Origin: a virus
DNA: 29,575 bases
Virus record (IMG/VR): IMGVR_UViG_3300044821_000022
Span: 1 to 29,575 of that record
Reading direction: 5' to 3' (one strand)
The position numbers were made by a program, and so were the translations under genes. The notes under the pieces are model-generated. The model ran no database searches. It was not told the DNA's origin and worked only from the letters and a program-made list of their open reading frames with translations. Below, piece after piece: positions 8,219 through 15,311 of this stretch (position 1 is the stretch's first letter; every line of letters starts with the position of its first letter).

Positions 8219-8290
8219 TTAGTCTCCTTCTACAGGACAAAAAGGGCACGCATCACCACAATAGATGGCTCCACATTCAGAACATTTCAT
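8219..8290 (-). CDS. 23-residue Cys-rich microprotein
   Basis: ATG with AAGGAG 5 bases upstream. The 23 residues contain five Cys: CSEC, then C and CPFC (MKCSECGAIYCGDACPFCP), enough for a single zinc knuckle. The gene fits exactly between two co-directional genes. Without the ribosome site it would not be callable; no family recognised. Confidence 0.5.
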   Translation of the reverse strand: MKCSECGAIYCGDACPFCPVEGD

Positions 8291-8292
8291 AG

Positions 8293-8484
8293 TTACTCCT
8301 TCCAATCAATAAATACACTGCCGCTCCCATACATCATGACGTCTCGTATAGCGTCTTCTATTTTTCCTTCAATCTTATGCTTATACATATATTCTACAAT
8401 GTTCTCGAGCATTTTCTTGCGGCGCCACCAGAAAGGGTTAAAATAAGTATACCAATGTAGCGGTGTAATTTTAAAACGCGTTAT
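8293..8484 (-). CDS. Small basic protein, probable non-ATG (ATA) start
   Basis: The frame continues upstream of the first ATG (8412, 39 residues) with protein-like sequence ITPLHWYTYFNPFWWRRKK, but no ATG, GTG or TTG occurs before the upstream stop codon in this frame. An ATA at 8484 overlaps the TAA of the preceding gene as ATAA, and GGAG lies 7 bases before it, giving 63 residues. The C-terminal part is helical and charged (IEGKIEDAIRDVMMYG). The ATG at 8412 is the conservative alternative. No family recognised. Confidence 0.5.
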   Translation of the reverse strand: MTRFKITPLHWYTYFNPFWWRRKKMLENIVEYMYKHKIEGKIEDAIRDVMMYGSGSVFIDWKE

Positions 8485-8657
8485 TTTCCCTCTCCGTCTG
8501 TTAGTTTCTCGAAATTATACGTCTCTTTGGCCGCCTTCTTCCTTTTCACTTCGCGTTTTATATCTGTGTCTGATCTACCCCAGAAGTACTCGATTAACAG
8601 CACGATAAGAATGGCCGTCTCTATCACTCGATCATAAAGATGGCCCCATTCAATCAT
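8481..8657 (-). CDS. 58-residue single-span membrane protein
   Basis: The start is taken at the ATG at 8657, with GGGAGGG upstream and an ATGA overlap with the previous gene; a longer reading from 8687 has no such site. One transmembrane segment (VIETAILIVLLIEYFW, about residues 11-26) is followed by a strongly basic, helical cytoplasmic-type tail (DIKREVKRKKAAKE). Small membrane protein of unknown role. Confidence 0.6.
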   Translation of the reverse strand: MIEWGHLYDRVIETAILIVLLIEYFWGRSDTDIKREVKRKKAAKETYNFEKLTDGEGK

Positions 8658-8845
8658 AAAGTTGCCCTCCCATGATTGCATAGACAAGTACCGGTATATC
8701 CGATATATCCCTGTTTACAACACGGCGCCGTACACGCAGCCAGATTTGTATAAAACGTAGGCGTCGGAGCATACTGCTGGAGTGAATCGCGTTCCCTAGC
8801 TCTAACTTGCGTACAATCATGACACTCGCACCGTTCCTGGTTCAT
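8654..8845 (-). CDS. 63-residue Cys-rich protein
   Basis: Starts by ATGA overlap with the upstream gene. It has eight Cys in two clusters: CECHDC near the N-terminus and CTAPCCKQGYIGYTGTCLC near the C-terminus, which could hold one or two zinc ions or disulfides. No signal peptide, so zinc binding in the cytoplasm is more likely. Function unknown. Confidence 0.6.
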   Translation of the reverse strand: MNQERCECHDCTQVRARERDSLQQYAPTPTFYTNLAACTAPCCKQGYIGYTGTCLCNHGRATL

Positions 8846-9060
8846 TTCCCAGCCGCCTTGCGCCAGGCTTCGAGCGCATCTTTATCTAATTTGCCCAATG
8901 GCACTTTATCTTCAAATAAACAAACTATAGTCTCTGCCGCTTCCAGCCGGGCGAGGAAGGCTCTAATTTCTTCGTCTGTATCGAAATAATTGCAAACGTC
9001 GATATCTGGCCATTCGTTTAATTTTCTTTTTAATTCTTTCAAATCCTCATCTGTGAACAT
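8842..9060 (-). CDS. Acidic helical hypothetical protein
   Basis: A 72-residue protein with high Asp/Glu content and a helical pattern (DEDLKELKRKLNEW, DEEIRAFLARLEAAE). AAGGAGAAAATAA precedes the ATG. It abuts the KOW-like gene upstream (stop and start adjacent). No family recognised. Confidence 0.6.
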   Translation of the reverse strand: MFTDEDLKELKRKLNEWPDIDVCNYFDTDEEIRAFLARLEAAETIVCLFEDKVPLGKLDKDALEAWRKAAGK

Positions 9061-9270
9061 TTATTTTCTCCTTAACGGTTTCTTTACTTTTATATAGTCT
9101 TCTCCAACTCGACAGGCGTATCCACTTGGCAACCTAATCGTATACTCATACCAGTAATCTGTTAATCCCAAATTATAACCCTCGAAGTCTACTACAATAC
9201 CGGTTTGTTTCGCATAGTAGCCTGTTGTTAGGACGACTTTTGTCCCGCAAGCTAATGGTGGCTTATTCAC
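9061..9270 (-). CDS. KOW/SH3-like small beta protein
   Basis: A 69-residue protein. CGTKVVLTTGYYAKQTGIVVDFEG resembles a KOW motif: a hydrophobic strand, then a G at the tight turn, then a second strand (G-I-V-V). The remaining strands (YWYEYTIRLPSG, YIKVKK) suggest a small barrel. KOW proteins bind nucleic acid or protein in transcription and translation; that role is only a suggestion. GGAGGATAAATT lies upstream of the start. Confidence 0.5.
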   Translation of the reverse strand: MNKPPLACGTKVVLTTGYYAKQTGIVVDFEGYNLGLTDYWYEYTIRLPSGYACRVGEDYIKVKKPLRRK

Positions 9271-9281
9271 AATTTATCCTC

Positions 9282-9404
9282 CTACGCCCATCCCCATAAT
9301 AACGCAGTAATTTGTTCGACCATACACTTTGCATTATCGTATTCATCGTTGTAAATGTTAAACTCTCCTTTACACCACACTGTTAATCCTTCGATATCGG
9401 TCAT
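9282..9404 (-). CDS. 40-residue hypothetical protein
   Basis: ATG with AAGGAGGG upstream, coupled to the previous gene by ATGA. The product is acidic with two Cys and a hydrophobic C-terminus (ITALLWGWA). No family recognised; the strong ribosome site is the main evidence. Confidence 0.5.
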   Translation of the reverse strand: MTDIEGLTVWCKGEFNIYNDEYDNAKCMVEQITALLWGWA

Positions 9405-9571
9405 TTAACCCTCCTTTTATTCAACCGCCAGCGGTAAATCCCCCACCCAATAATCAAGTAGACTAAGTATCCTATCAAGAGCGTCTGTAGACGCATAGAA
9501 GCACCAACATACACCCACGTCCCATCACTCCACAACCGTAGATATGTCCCTAACCCGTCTGTGATTGTCAT
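9401..9571 (-). CDS. 56-residue single-span membrane protein
   Basis: ATGA overlap with the upstream gene and GAGGAG 5 bases before the ATG. The C-terminal half has one transmembrane span (LLIGYLVYLIIGWGIY) followed by a very basic tail (RWRLNKRRVK), predicting an inside C-terminus. Unknown role. Confidence 0.6.
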   Translation of the reverse strand: MTITDGLGTYLRLWSDGTWVYVGASMRLQTLLIGYLVYLIIGWGIYRWRLNKRRVK

Positions 9572-9768
9572 GCTTTCTCCTCTGGTTTAGGCAACAGAAT
9601 ACTCAATCCCATCCTTACTCCTACGATCTTAGCGTGTAAAGGGCTATAGAACACCTCATCTGCCGCATGTAAGGTGGCATTCATCTTAGCCATATGCTCG
9701 AAGTACTTTTGACAGTCTTCTAATACAGCGTCAATCTTCTGTAATTCTCGTTGAACATTCTTGTTCAT
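9568..9768 (-). CDS. Helical hypothetical protein
   Basis: A 66-residue protein with a helical, coiled-coil-like N-terminus (VQRELQKIDAVLEDCQKYFEH) and a hydrophobic C-terminal segment (IVGVRMGLSILLPKP). It starts one base after the stop of the protease gene, in the same direction. No family recognised. Confidence 0.6.
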   Translation of the reverse strand: MNKNVQRELQKIDAVLEDCQKYFEHMAKMNATLHAADEVFYSPLHAKIVGVRMGLSILLPKPEEKA

Positions 9769-9769
9769 T

Positions 9770-10495
9770 TTAGTCGCCAGTTATCGCGTAGAGCAAATCA
9801 GGTTTCTTAAGTTTAGACTCAGCCAAAAACTTTAGCAGGTCCTTAGCTGGAACGCCACCACTAACACCGATCTCGCGGTCGTTAGAATCGCTCCATCCCA
9901 CGTCTGTTAAAGCGACAATCTCACCTTTTGCGTTCGTCCATGGGCCACCAGAATTGCCTCCGCGGATAGTGGCGTCAGTAAGTACCCACCGGTCATGCTC
10001 CCCGCTAATTATACCGTAACTAACGAACCAAACCATAAAACCTTTGATATTCCCTACCACTACAATAGGCTCCCCTGTTCGTACTTCGGTCGCTATAGTA
10101 GGCGTCTTATGCCCTAAAACTGGCGTCTCGAGCGTCAGGAGGGCCAAATCATTAGGAAGGTTGACGAATTTCACCTTAGCACGTACCACCTGAGCTCCAG
10201 GATACGGATAGATCCACATGTTTTTAGCTGAATGGTCGTCGCCTAACACATGGGCGCACGTAAGGACAGTTGTAGAGCTAAGGAGAATGCCGGTCCCACG
10301 GGAAATGCTTCCCATGTCCTCGTTGCTTATCAGAACAGTGAAATCCTGTACGGTCTTGACCACGGCGCCGCTTATAGCTGGAGCGCTATATCGGGAGTCT
10401 GGCAGCGTGACGCTGTGCTTAGGAGGCGTCAATTTAACGGCTAGGACAGCACCTAATGTGGACATACTGCACACTAATAAGATGAGTCGCTTCAT
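9770..10495 (-). CDS. Secreted trypsin-like serine protease
   Basis: A 241-residue protein with a Sec-type signal peptide (MKRLILLVCSMSTLGAVLA, cleavage near 19). The chymotrypsin-fold triad is visible: His82 in LTCAHVLG, Asp116 in NDLALL and Ser182 in RGGNSGGP. There is no PDZ domain, so it resembles the minimal protease part of HtrA/trypsin-like enzymes. AGGAGATCAG precedes the ATG. Substrate unknown; export to the periplasm is inferred. A secreted protease in an early phage operon is unusual, and degradation of an envelope protein or superinfection control are possible roles. Confidence 0.85.
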   Translation of the reverse strand: MKRLILLVCSMSTLGAVLAVKLTPPKHSVTLPDSRYSAPAISGAVVKTVQDFTVLISNEDMGSISRGTGILLSSTTVLTCAHVLGDDHSAKNMWIYPYPGAQVVRAKVKFVNLPNDLALLTLETPVLGHKTPTIATEVRTGEPIVVVGNIKGFMVWFVSYGIISGEHDRWVLTDATIRGGNSGGPWTNAKGEIVALTDVGWSDSNDREIGVSGGVPAKDLLKFLAESKLKKPDLLYAITGD

Positions 10496-10725
10496 TTCTG
10501 ATCTCCTTTTTTAGGCGATTTAATCCTAGCGGCTTTCATGCCCTGGAAGATTTTATGCTCTACCAACTCGGGATGGGCGTCTACGATCATATCAGGTTTC
10601 TTATACTCTCCCAACAATCTCGCCATATCAGCTCGAGTCTTAGGCTCCTTTGTTTTTGCCCATTCCATAAACTTAATATACTCGTCAGCGTTAGTAAACA
10701 CGTCTATGCGCGTCATCTTTTTCAT
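10492..10725 (-). CDS. Hypothetical protein with charged C-terminus
   Basis: A 77-residue protein starting within the stop of the exonuclease gene (TGATG) and ending by overlap with the protease gene. The N-terminal half (TRIDVFTNADEYIKFMEWA) could form a small alpha/beta unit, and the tail is Lys-rich. No family recognised. Confidence 0.6.
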   Translation of the reverse strand: MKKMTRIDVFTNADEYIKFMEWAKTKEPKTRADMARLLGEYKKPDMIVDAHPELVEHKIFQGMKAARIKSPKKGDQK

Positions 10726-11444
10726 CAGATCTTCTCTCCTTTAAACCTGTGCCCACATTTTTTGCACTGATAAACCTGATATAGTCCGTCTGCACCGCGT
10801 TTTTTGCCGTACTTTATCGCGTATCGTCTAGGACATAGATGCGCAGGATTAGGCATACTTTGCGGCACCCATGCTTCTATTTTCTGATATAATTCTTCTG
10901 TCGACAACACGTCTTGTATATTGTAGCGCTTCATCTCATTCCACGCGGCAAGATTTCCTTTTAGACACTCACTCCAGAGAGACAGGCCTGGAAACTTGCT
11001 GTGTGATAGCTTCTTATACTTAGTGCAGAACTTTTCTGATAAGTATTCCAGCGAATGTGACGTAAAAGATGCCACCCGCTTCGCGATAAGATATGTGTCT
11101 AGATGTCTATACGGGCTAGGCGCCTTCATCCCGTGAAGCATGAATCGAGCGTTGATCTTCTTGGCATCAAACGCCTTTCCATTCTGTGTGATGACAATAT
11201 CAGCCTCATCGAGCAACCGCCATAGAGGCTTTAGGATAGGAAGATCATTGCCTGCCTTCAGCTTCCGTTGGTCGTAATACTGGATGCTAGAGGCCGGTTC
11301 TCCTAGCCATTTAGCACTCCAGGCCATAATGTGCCAGTCCTGTACAACCTGATTAAGACCTACAAACTGATCTTTAAGGTTCCACACGTACACAACCAGC
11401 GGCGACGTCTCGATATCCAGCACCAAGACTCGTTGTTTGACCAT
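10725..11444 (-). CDS. DEDD-family 3'-5' exonuclease (RNase H-like) with C-terminal zinc ribbon
   Basis: A 239-residue protein. Exo I is Asp10/Glu12 (LVLDIETSP), Exo II includes Asn88/Asp93 (ITQNGKAFD) and Exo III is Tyr174/Asp178 (YNIQDV), the DEDDy set. The fold matches phage RNase_H-like 3'-5' exonucleases related to the proofreading domain of polymerases. Residues 204-232 hold Cys204, Cys227, Cys230 and His232, a likely zinc ribbon for DNA contact. GGGGC lies upstream of the ATG. It lies near the DNA polymerase gene, which keeps its own exonuclease domain, so a separate repair or end-processing role is likely. Confidence 0.8.
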   Translation of the reverse strand: MVKQRVLVLDIETSPLVVYVWNLKDQFVGLNQVVQDWHIMAWSAKWLGEPASSIQYYDQRKLKAGNDLPILKPLWRLLDEADIVITQNGKAFDAKKINARFMLHGMKAPSPYRHLDTYLIAKRVASFTSHSLEYLSEKFCTKYKKLSHSKFPGLSLWSECLKGNLAAWNEMKRYNIQDVLSTEELYQKIEAWVPQSMPNPAHLCPRRYAIKYGKKRGADGLYQVYQCKKCGHRFKGEKI

Positions 11445-11611
11445 TAGTTGCCCCTTTTCCGTTCTTCGACGATAACTTCGGACAGTATTTCTGCACCGAT
11501 TATCATATCGAATAACACACGCACTGACGCCTCAAACCCTATGTTGCTATAGAGCTGTCGCATCTCAAACTTTAACTGAGCTTTATCTAACTCCGAAGGA
11601 TTTGTGGACAT
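11444..11611 (-). CDS. 55-residue helical hypothetical protein
   Basis: ATG with GAGG 6 bases upstream; its start lies inside the end of the neighbouring gene (25-base overlap). The product is helical and acidic (ELDKAQLKFEMRQLYS, LFDMIIGAEILSEVIVEE). It ends in the start of the exonuclease gene (TAATGG context). Unknown function. Confidence 0.55.
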   Translation of the reverse strand: MSTNPSELDKAQLKFEMRQLYSNIGFEASVRVLFDMIIGAEILSEVIVEERKRGN

Positions 11612-11883
11612 TTCTCGCCTCTTTTCAGTATAAACCCATACTTGTTATTTTGCTTATTCCAATCGTCGTATAATTCTTGACGCGTAGCGTTTACATAACG
11701 AGTCTTACCTGTAGGTTTTTCGGTCCCACCAGGCCATCCATAACGGAGATAATCGAAACCCCCATCGACAAACGTCCCACATTTACACCCATGAAAGTCA
11801 TGACGAGCTCTACTATACATCTCAAGGTCGCATTTACGACAGATGACAGTGTAAACCCGCGTCCGTACCTGCTTTTTAGCCAT
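11587..11883 (-). CDS. Zinc-finger hypothetical protein
   Basis: A 98-residue protein with CRKC and CKC (VICRKCDLEMYSRARHDF, HGCKCGTFVDGGFDYLR), forming a CxxC...CxC zinc site. A conserved-looking GGFDYLRYG segment follows. The layout resembles small phage DUF7695-type proteins, though the family assignment is tentative. GAGGTG lies 7 bases before the ATG. Function unknown. Confidence 0.6.
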   Translation of the reverse strand: MAKKQVRTRVYTVICRKCDLEMYSRARHDFHGCKCGTFVDGGFDYLRYGWPGGTEKPTGKTRYVNATRQELYDDWNKQNNKYGFILKRGEKCPQILRS

Positions 11884-11884
11884 C

Positions 11885-12028
11885 TTATTTCACCTCGGTA
11901 ACGTAGACATCCACTGGAATTTCTCCGCCCTTTTTCTTAGCAGCCGCCATGAGCAATTCTACCACTTCGATGGGACTAAACGTATCTAATGTTGGCGTCG
12001 CATCGATAATCACGTGGAACAGTTTCAT
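11885..12028 (-). CDS. 47-residue hypothetical protein
   Basis: The start is taken at ATG 12028, which has GGAGG 6 bases upstream and an ATGA overlap with the HNH gene; a longer open frame to 12076 lacks this. The product looks like a small alpha/beta unit (KLFHVIIDATPTLDTF, PVDVYVTEV). No family recognised. Confidence 0.55.
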   Translation of the reverse strand: MKLFHVIIDATPTLDTFSPIEVVELLMAAAKKKGGEIPVDVYVTEVK

Positions 12029-12345
12029 GACTTCCTCCGTTGTTGCGCGGTCTTCTTCTTGTGACAGATCTTGCATAAAGCTCTTTGAGGACCGAAAAAC
12101 ATCTTTTCTAAGAAGGCCGACGTGTCACGCCAGCTCACCAACGTTCCGATAGGTGGCTCATGGTCCACTTCGCACATTTGGAGGGGCCAAGACTGCTTGC
12201 ATTCAGGACAATGAAAATGTTTGTAGTCTAACACAGCGCAATCACACGTAGTCGCTTTGATGATGGTCCGTCTTTCTGCGCTTCTAGACCAAATAAGCCG
12301 CAGTGCGGAGCGTAGCTTAGTTTCTAATGTCTTTGGTTTCTTCAC
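12025..12345 (-). CDS. HNH endonuclease-like protein
   Basis: A 106-residue protein read from the GTG at 12345 that overlaps the upstream TGA, with GGAG about 9 bases upstream; a TTG at 12384 would add 13 residues. A CPEC pair, then CEVDHEPP, and finally LCKICHKKKT give the HNH pattern: an Asp-His pair in the first strand, zinc Cys pairs, and a terminal CxxCH-K-T. HNH proteins cut DNA using one divalent metal. It sits one gene downstream of the DNA polymerase gene, where homing nucleases often settle. Confidence 0.75.
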   Translation of the reverse strand: MKKPKTLETKLRSALRLIWSRSAERRTIIKATTCDCAVLDYKHFHCPECKQSWPLQMCEVDHEPPIGTLVSWRDTSAFLEKMFFGPQRALCKICHKKKTAQQRRKS

Positions 12346-12569
12346 TGTGAATGCTCCATGCAAAACGTCATATAACGAGTCCAAGCCGCGTTCATATTCG
12401 GCGTGAATCTTAAACCTATGCTTATAGCGATGTTTCCAGCTTTAGAGACGTACGTTTTATCAGCGTTTCGCATAGCGTTTCCAAATTCTTCTATAATAAG
12501 CTCTAATTCTGCGGCTTCCCGTTGTTGTTTTAGCGTGTTAAACTTTACTTGTGTTCCAGTCTTGCCCAT
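12342..12569 (-). CDS. Hypothetical helical protein downstream of DNA polymerase
   Basis: A 75-residue protein with GGAGG 6 bases before its ATG. Its start lies within the last 32 bases of the polymerase gene. Helical pattern with charged N-terminal half (LKQQREAAELELIIEEFG) and a more hydrophobic C-terminus. No family recognised. Confidence 0.6.
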   Translation of the reverse strand: MGKTGTQVKFNTLKQQREAAELELIIEEFGNAMRNADKTYVSKAGNIAISIGLRFTPNMNAAWTRYMTFCMEHSQ

Positions 12570-14430
12570 ACCCTACCTCCGATTTGAGCCTTAGTGACGG
12601 TAGCCAACTAGGTGATCTTTCCATAACATCCTTTAACGCTTTAGTCGTAGTTTGCGCTGTTTCAGACGGACTAACTGCGATGATTTCATCATGAATCTGT
12701 CCCACGCATTGAATTCCACTTCGTTCAGCTCTTTCAATAGCGTCTTTACATAGTTCTCCCGCGAGAGCTTGGCAGACATTTTCGATAACCATCCCGCCAT
12801 AGATGCCAACAGGTTCCGCTTCGTACGTCTTAAAGAACGCGTCATAGTGCCACCCCTCTCGTTTCTTGTTAGCTTTCTTATCCATGTACCAGCCATGTCT
12901 AAGGTTTGGATACTGAATTGCTAGCCCCGAAGGTAGTATCACGGCGTTTTTTCTTACCTTGATGAACGGCGCGAACCACATGCACCCAACCGAGCCCGTG
13001 GATATGAGCGGCAAAATGGCATTTGCCTGTTCCCATAATTTGGGGACATTGAAGTATGTCGTGCGGTATAAATCTACGGTGCGCCATGCTTCATCCTCCG
13101 TTATGTCTTTTTTAAGCACTGTTTTAATCCGTGCTTGAAACTTCTTGGCTCCCATACCATACCCAAGACCTAAAATGCCTTCTTTTCCGAAGAATCGCTC
13201 CGTTGGATGATCTTTCTTGTTAATTGGGCGACCATATACTACTGAGGCAAAGTCTGAGTATACGTCTACGTCTTTAACGAAGGCTGACATAAGCCTAGGT
13301 TCCTTAGCCAACCAGGCGACAAGACGCGCTTCTATAGCGGCAAAGTCGCCTACTACGAGAGATTGACCATCAGGAGCACAAACAGCAGAGCGAAGAAAGC
13401 TGCCCCTAGTGAAATTTTGAGGATTACCACCAGCTCCTGATCCCCCCGAATAGCGATGAGTTTGTACAGCTCCTGAAAAGCCAACATCGAACGGGAAAGC
13501 GCCAGTTTTAGCGACAGCCAAAAGGCTTTCACCGCGTGTTTCAAGGAGGCTTGCTTTGCTTGCGATTCTGGCGGCATATAGTTCAGGATGGGAGTTTCTG
13601 AGAGCGTCAAGTCCAGTATCCGTTTTCGCAAACGCAGGGATCGCTTTTCCTGTTCTTGGTGACACTTTTGTTCGTACTGCGACGCCCCGTTCCATAAGGA
13701 GTTGTGCGAATTGTTTATCCGAGCTAAGGACTGTCTTTTCGATGCCCGACGCTTTGATGACCGTTTCCCTGCGGAGCTTTTCTTCTTGGACGCCTTTTTC
13801 GAGGACGGCCTCGGATAGTCTAAGCCTAGGTTCGAGAAAGGTTCGAATTGTCCAATCAATGGACCATAGCTGCGAGATGGGGAACTGTCCGATAAGCTTA
13901 TCATATATTCCTCCGCATAGATTAACGTCGTTGCAGCAATACTCACCTAAAGCTGCCAATTGTTCAGCCGTAGGATTCAGCACACCATCGCATGACAGCT
14001 CGCCTTTTGCAGGCAGCCCCAGATACTCGGCCAGTCGCTTTAACGAATAGCTTGACACATTCCCACCTATAACAGCTTTTGCTAGCCCCACGGTGTCCAT
14101 ATAGGCATGGGGTGGGAGCATATTGAACCGCCACCGCAGAATAGCGCCATCGAAACGGATGTTGTGCGCTACAAGCACCGTGTTCATCCAATCCACTGAG
14201 GCTACCCACGCCTCTATAGCGTGATCTCCGGCGATCCAGTGCGTCTTGGTGTCATCTAAGAAGCGATACCCTATCCCATGAGCTTTGAAACGAGTATCTT
14301 TAACGTACTGGACGATAGGCAACCCCTTAGGGCTTTCCTTAGTCTTCAAACAATAACCGCCCTTCTTATCGTAGAAGGTTTCGAAGTCGATGACTAGGAT
14401 GCGCTTACGGTCGTAAGTTAAAATGGCAAT
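12538..14430 (-). CDS. Family A DNA polymerase with 3'-5' exonuclease; ATT start proposed
   Basis: The 630-residue reading begins at ATT 14430. Exonuclease residues are Asp15/Glu17 (VIDFETFYD), Asn90/Asp94 (HNIRFD) and Tyr164/Asp168. The polymerase has motif A Asp362/Glu367 (GDFAAIEARL), motif B Arg412/Lys416/Tyr424 (FFGKEGILGLGYG) and motif C His580-Asp581-Glu582 (GQIHDEI). It copies DNA in replication. The first ATG/GTG/TTG-type codon, TTG 14349, would cut off the DFE metal ligands, whereas frame and family both require sequence upstream of it. AAGGG lies 8 bases before the ATT, and the start overlaps the preceding gene. No 5'-3' exonuclease domain is present. Confidence 0.9.
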   Translation of the reverse strand: MAILTYDRKRILVIDFETFYDKKGGYCLKTKESPKGLPIVQYVKDTRFKAHGIGYRFLDDTKTHWIAGDHAIEAWVASVDWMNTVLVAHNIRFDGAILRWRFNMLPPHAYMDTVGLAKAVIGGNVSSYSLKRLAEYLGLPAKGELSCDGVLNPTAEQLAALGEYCCNDVNLCGGIYDKLIGQFPISQLWSIDWTIRTFLEPRLRLSEAVLEKGVQEEKLRRETVIKASGIEKTVLSSDKQFAQLLMERGVAVRTKVSPRTGKAIPAFAKTDTGLDALRNSHPELYAARIASKASLLETRGESLLAVAKTGAFPFDVGFSGAVQTHRYSGGSGAGGNPQNFTRGSFLRSAVCAPDGQSLVVGDFAAIEARLVAWLAKEPRLMSAFVKDVDVYSDFASVVYGRPINKKDHPTERFFGKEGILGLGYGMGAKKFQARIKTVLKKDITEDEAWRTVDLYRTTYFNVPKLWEQANAILPLISTGSVGCMWFAPFIKVRKNAVILPSGLAIQYPNLRHGWYMDKKANKKREGWHYDAFFKTYEAEPVGIYGGMVIENVCQALAGELCKDAIERAERSGIQCVGQIHDEIIAVSPSETAQTTTKALKDVMERSPSWLPSLRLKSEVGYGQDWNTSKV

Positions 14431-14828
14431 TCGCCGGTCCCTTCACACGCCCCGCATTGTTTTTCGTTGGGTTTGAATCTTTCTTTTACAAATTCTGCTC
14501 CATTGATGTTAAAGAATACACCAGCCGCATGATCCTCATCCGTATCTCCACGCAACCAAGCCCGGAAGTGATTAAACGCCGACTGACGGAAACGATGATA
14601 TTCTGCCTCTCCTGTGGCTAATGTCCAATTTGCCACACCAGGCGTCACGTCAGGGTATTTAACGGCTCCCTTAGTGAGATGCTGAGCCCAACGATCGAAC
14701 ATCGGACCATCTACGATGCGCAGATAGTTTGTTTTTCCACCGACAGGTTCCCTTACCATCCCACTAGCGAACAGCTCTCGTCCGCCGCCGTCTTTTACAG
14801 TAAACTTATCGCCTGCCTTAGTTTCCAT
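14418..14828 (-). CDS. dATP/dGTP diphosphohydrolase-like protein (DUF5664 family)
   Basis: A 136-residue protein. Segments SGMVREPVGGKTNYLRI, DGPMFDRWAQHLTKGAVKYP, FRQSAFNHFRAWLRGDTDED and HAAGVFFNINGAEFV match the phage family once called DUF5664 and now described as the N-terminal domain of dATP/dGTP diphosphohydrolases. Known relatives hydrolyse dATP/dGTP and are linked to remodelled purine pools, but I cannot show activity here. The C-terminus ends in CGACEGTG, a CxxC with a DnaJ-like GTG. It sits directly upstream of and overlaps the polymerase gene. GAGGAATAAACC precedes the ATG. Confidence 0.7.
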   Translation of the reverse strand: METKAGDKFTVKDGGGRELFASGMVREPVGGKTNYLRIVDGPMFDRWAQHLTKGAVKYPDVTPGVANWTLATGEAEYHRFRQSAFNHFRAWLRGDTDEDHAAGVFFNINGAEFVKERFKPNEKQCGACEGTGELPF

Positions 14829-14831
14829 GGT

Positions 14832-14993
14832 TTATTCCTCTTCTTTCTTCGCTAGATTGTTAGCGACTTGCCATTCTACGCCTGCCGCCGTTACCCATAC
14901 AAAACACATCGCGTTGCCGCTCCATGCAGTCAGTATAGCCGCTATGATGGACAGAACAGAAGTCGTGTACCACATGATCGCTCTTGTATTCAT
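14832..14993 (-). CDS. 53-residue membrane protein
   Basis: ATGA overlap with the upstream 26-residue gene. It has two hydrophobic stretches (IMWYTTSVLSIIAAIL and AMCFVWVTAAGVEW) and a charged tail ending KKEEE. Two spans separated by a short SGN turn are possible. Small phage membrane protein of unknown role. Confidence 0.55.
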   Translation of the reverse strand: MNTRAIMWYTTSVLSIIAAILTAWSGNAMCFVWVTAAGVEWQVANNLAKKEEE

Positions 14994-15070
14994 AGATGCA
15001 TGAGCCAGATGATTAGATCAGTCGTCACGTCTATCCACCAGTCCTTAAGCGCCTGTATTTTTGAAGACAT
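14990..15070 (-). CDS. 26-residue amphipathic microprotein
   Basis: ATG with GGAGAAG close upstream, nested in the 3' end of the previous gene by 26 bases and coupled by ATGA to the next. The product (KIQALKDWWIDVTTDLIIWL) is Trp-rich and amphipathic, likely membrane-surface. Supported mainly by the ribosome site and the overlap pattern. Confidence 0.4.
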   Translation of the reverse strand: MSSKIQALKDWWIDVTTDLIIWLMHL

Positions 15071-15311
15071 AAACTTCTCCATTCTCCCCAACTTTCTGGT
15101 CTTCATAAGGGGCGGCAATCCGACGATATAGTTCTAATTTGGCGCATTCTAAAGCCCCTACAAGTTCATTCAACACTGTATAACTGAGCCCACGCATTGC
15201 AAGGTAGTCATTACAAAGCTTTGATACCTGATAATTCAATTCGCCAGGTTTACGAGCCTTTAGTCCGCGTAGGTCTAAATTGTCTCTATCTTCTTTCATA
15301 ATGTAAGGCAT
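15045..15311 (-). CDS. DUF6899-like phage protein
   Basis: An 88-residue protein whose layout, MPYIMKEDRDNLD, then GELNYQVSKLCNDYL, then GALECAKLELYRRIAAPYED and a GENGEVY tail, matches a small family common in phages (DUF6899). Function is unknown. It is helical with a conserved ALECAK...YRR core. Its stop lies inside the downstream microprotein gene. The ribosome site is GGAGG about 8 bases before the ATG. Confidence 0.7.
   Translation of the reverse strand: MPYIMKEDRDNLDLRGLKARKPGELNYQVSKLCNDYLAMRGLSYTVLNELVGALECAKLELYRRIAAPYEDQKVGENGEVYVFKNTGA

Noticed and set aside
13353-13946. 197-residue minus-strand ORF in another frame of the polymerase gene
   Set aside because: Low-complexity Ser/Lys/Arg content and full overlap with the polymerase; no start context.
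14418-14828. Idea of a 2-aminoadenine (Z) genome
   Set aside because: The diphosphohydrolase-like protein is compatible, but no PurZ-type adenylosuccinate synthetase or DatZ is present in this window, so the Z-genome claim is not supported.
12538-14828. Programmed frameshift fusing the diphosphohydrolase-like gene to the polymerase
   Set aside because: No slippery heptamer or following structure is seen, and the same missing-start pattern in two other genes is better explained by ATT/ATA initiation.
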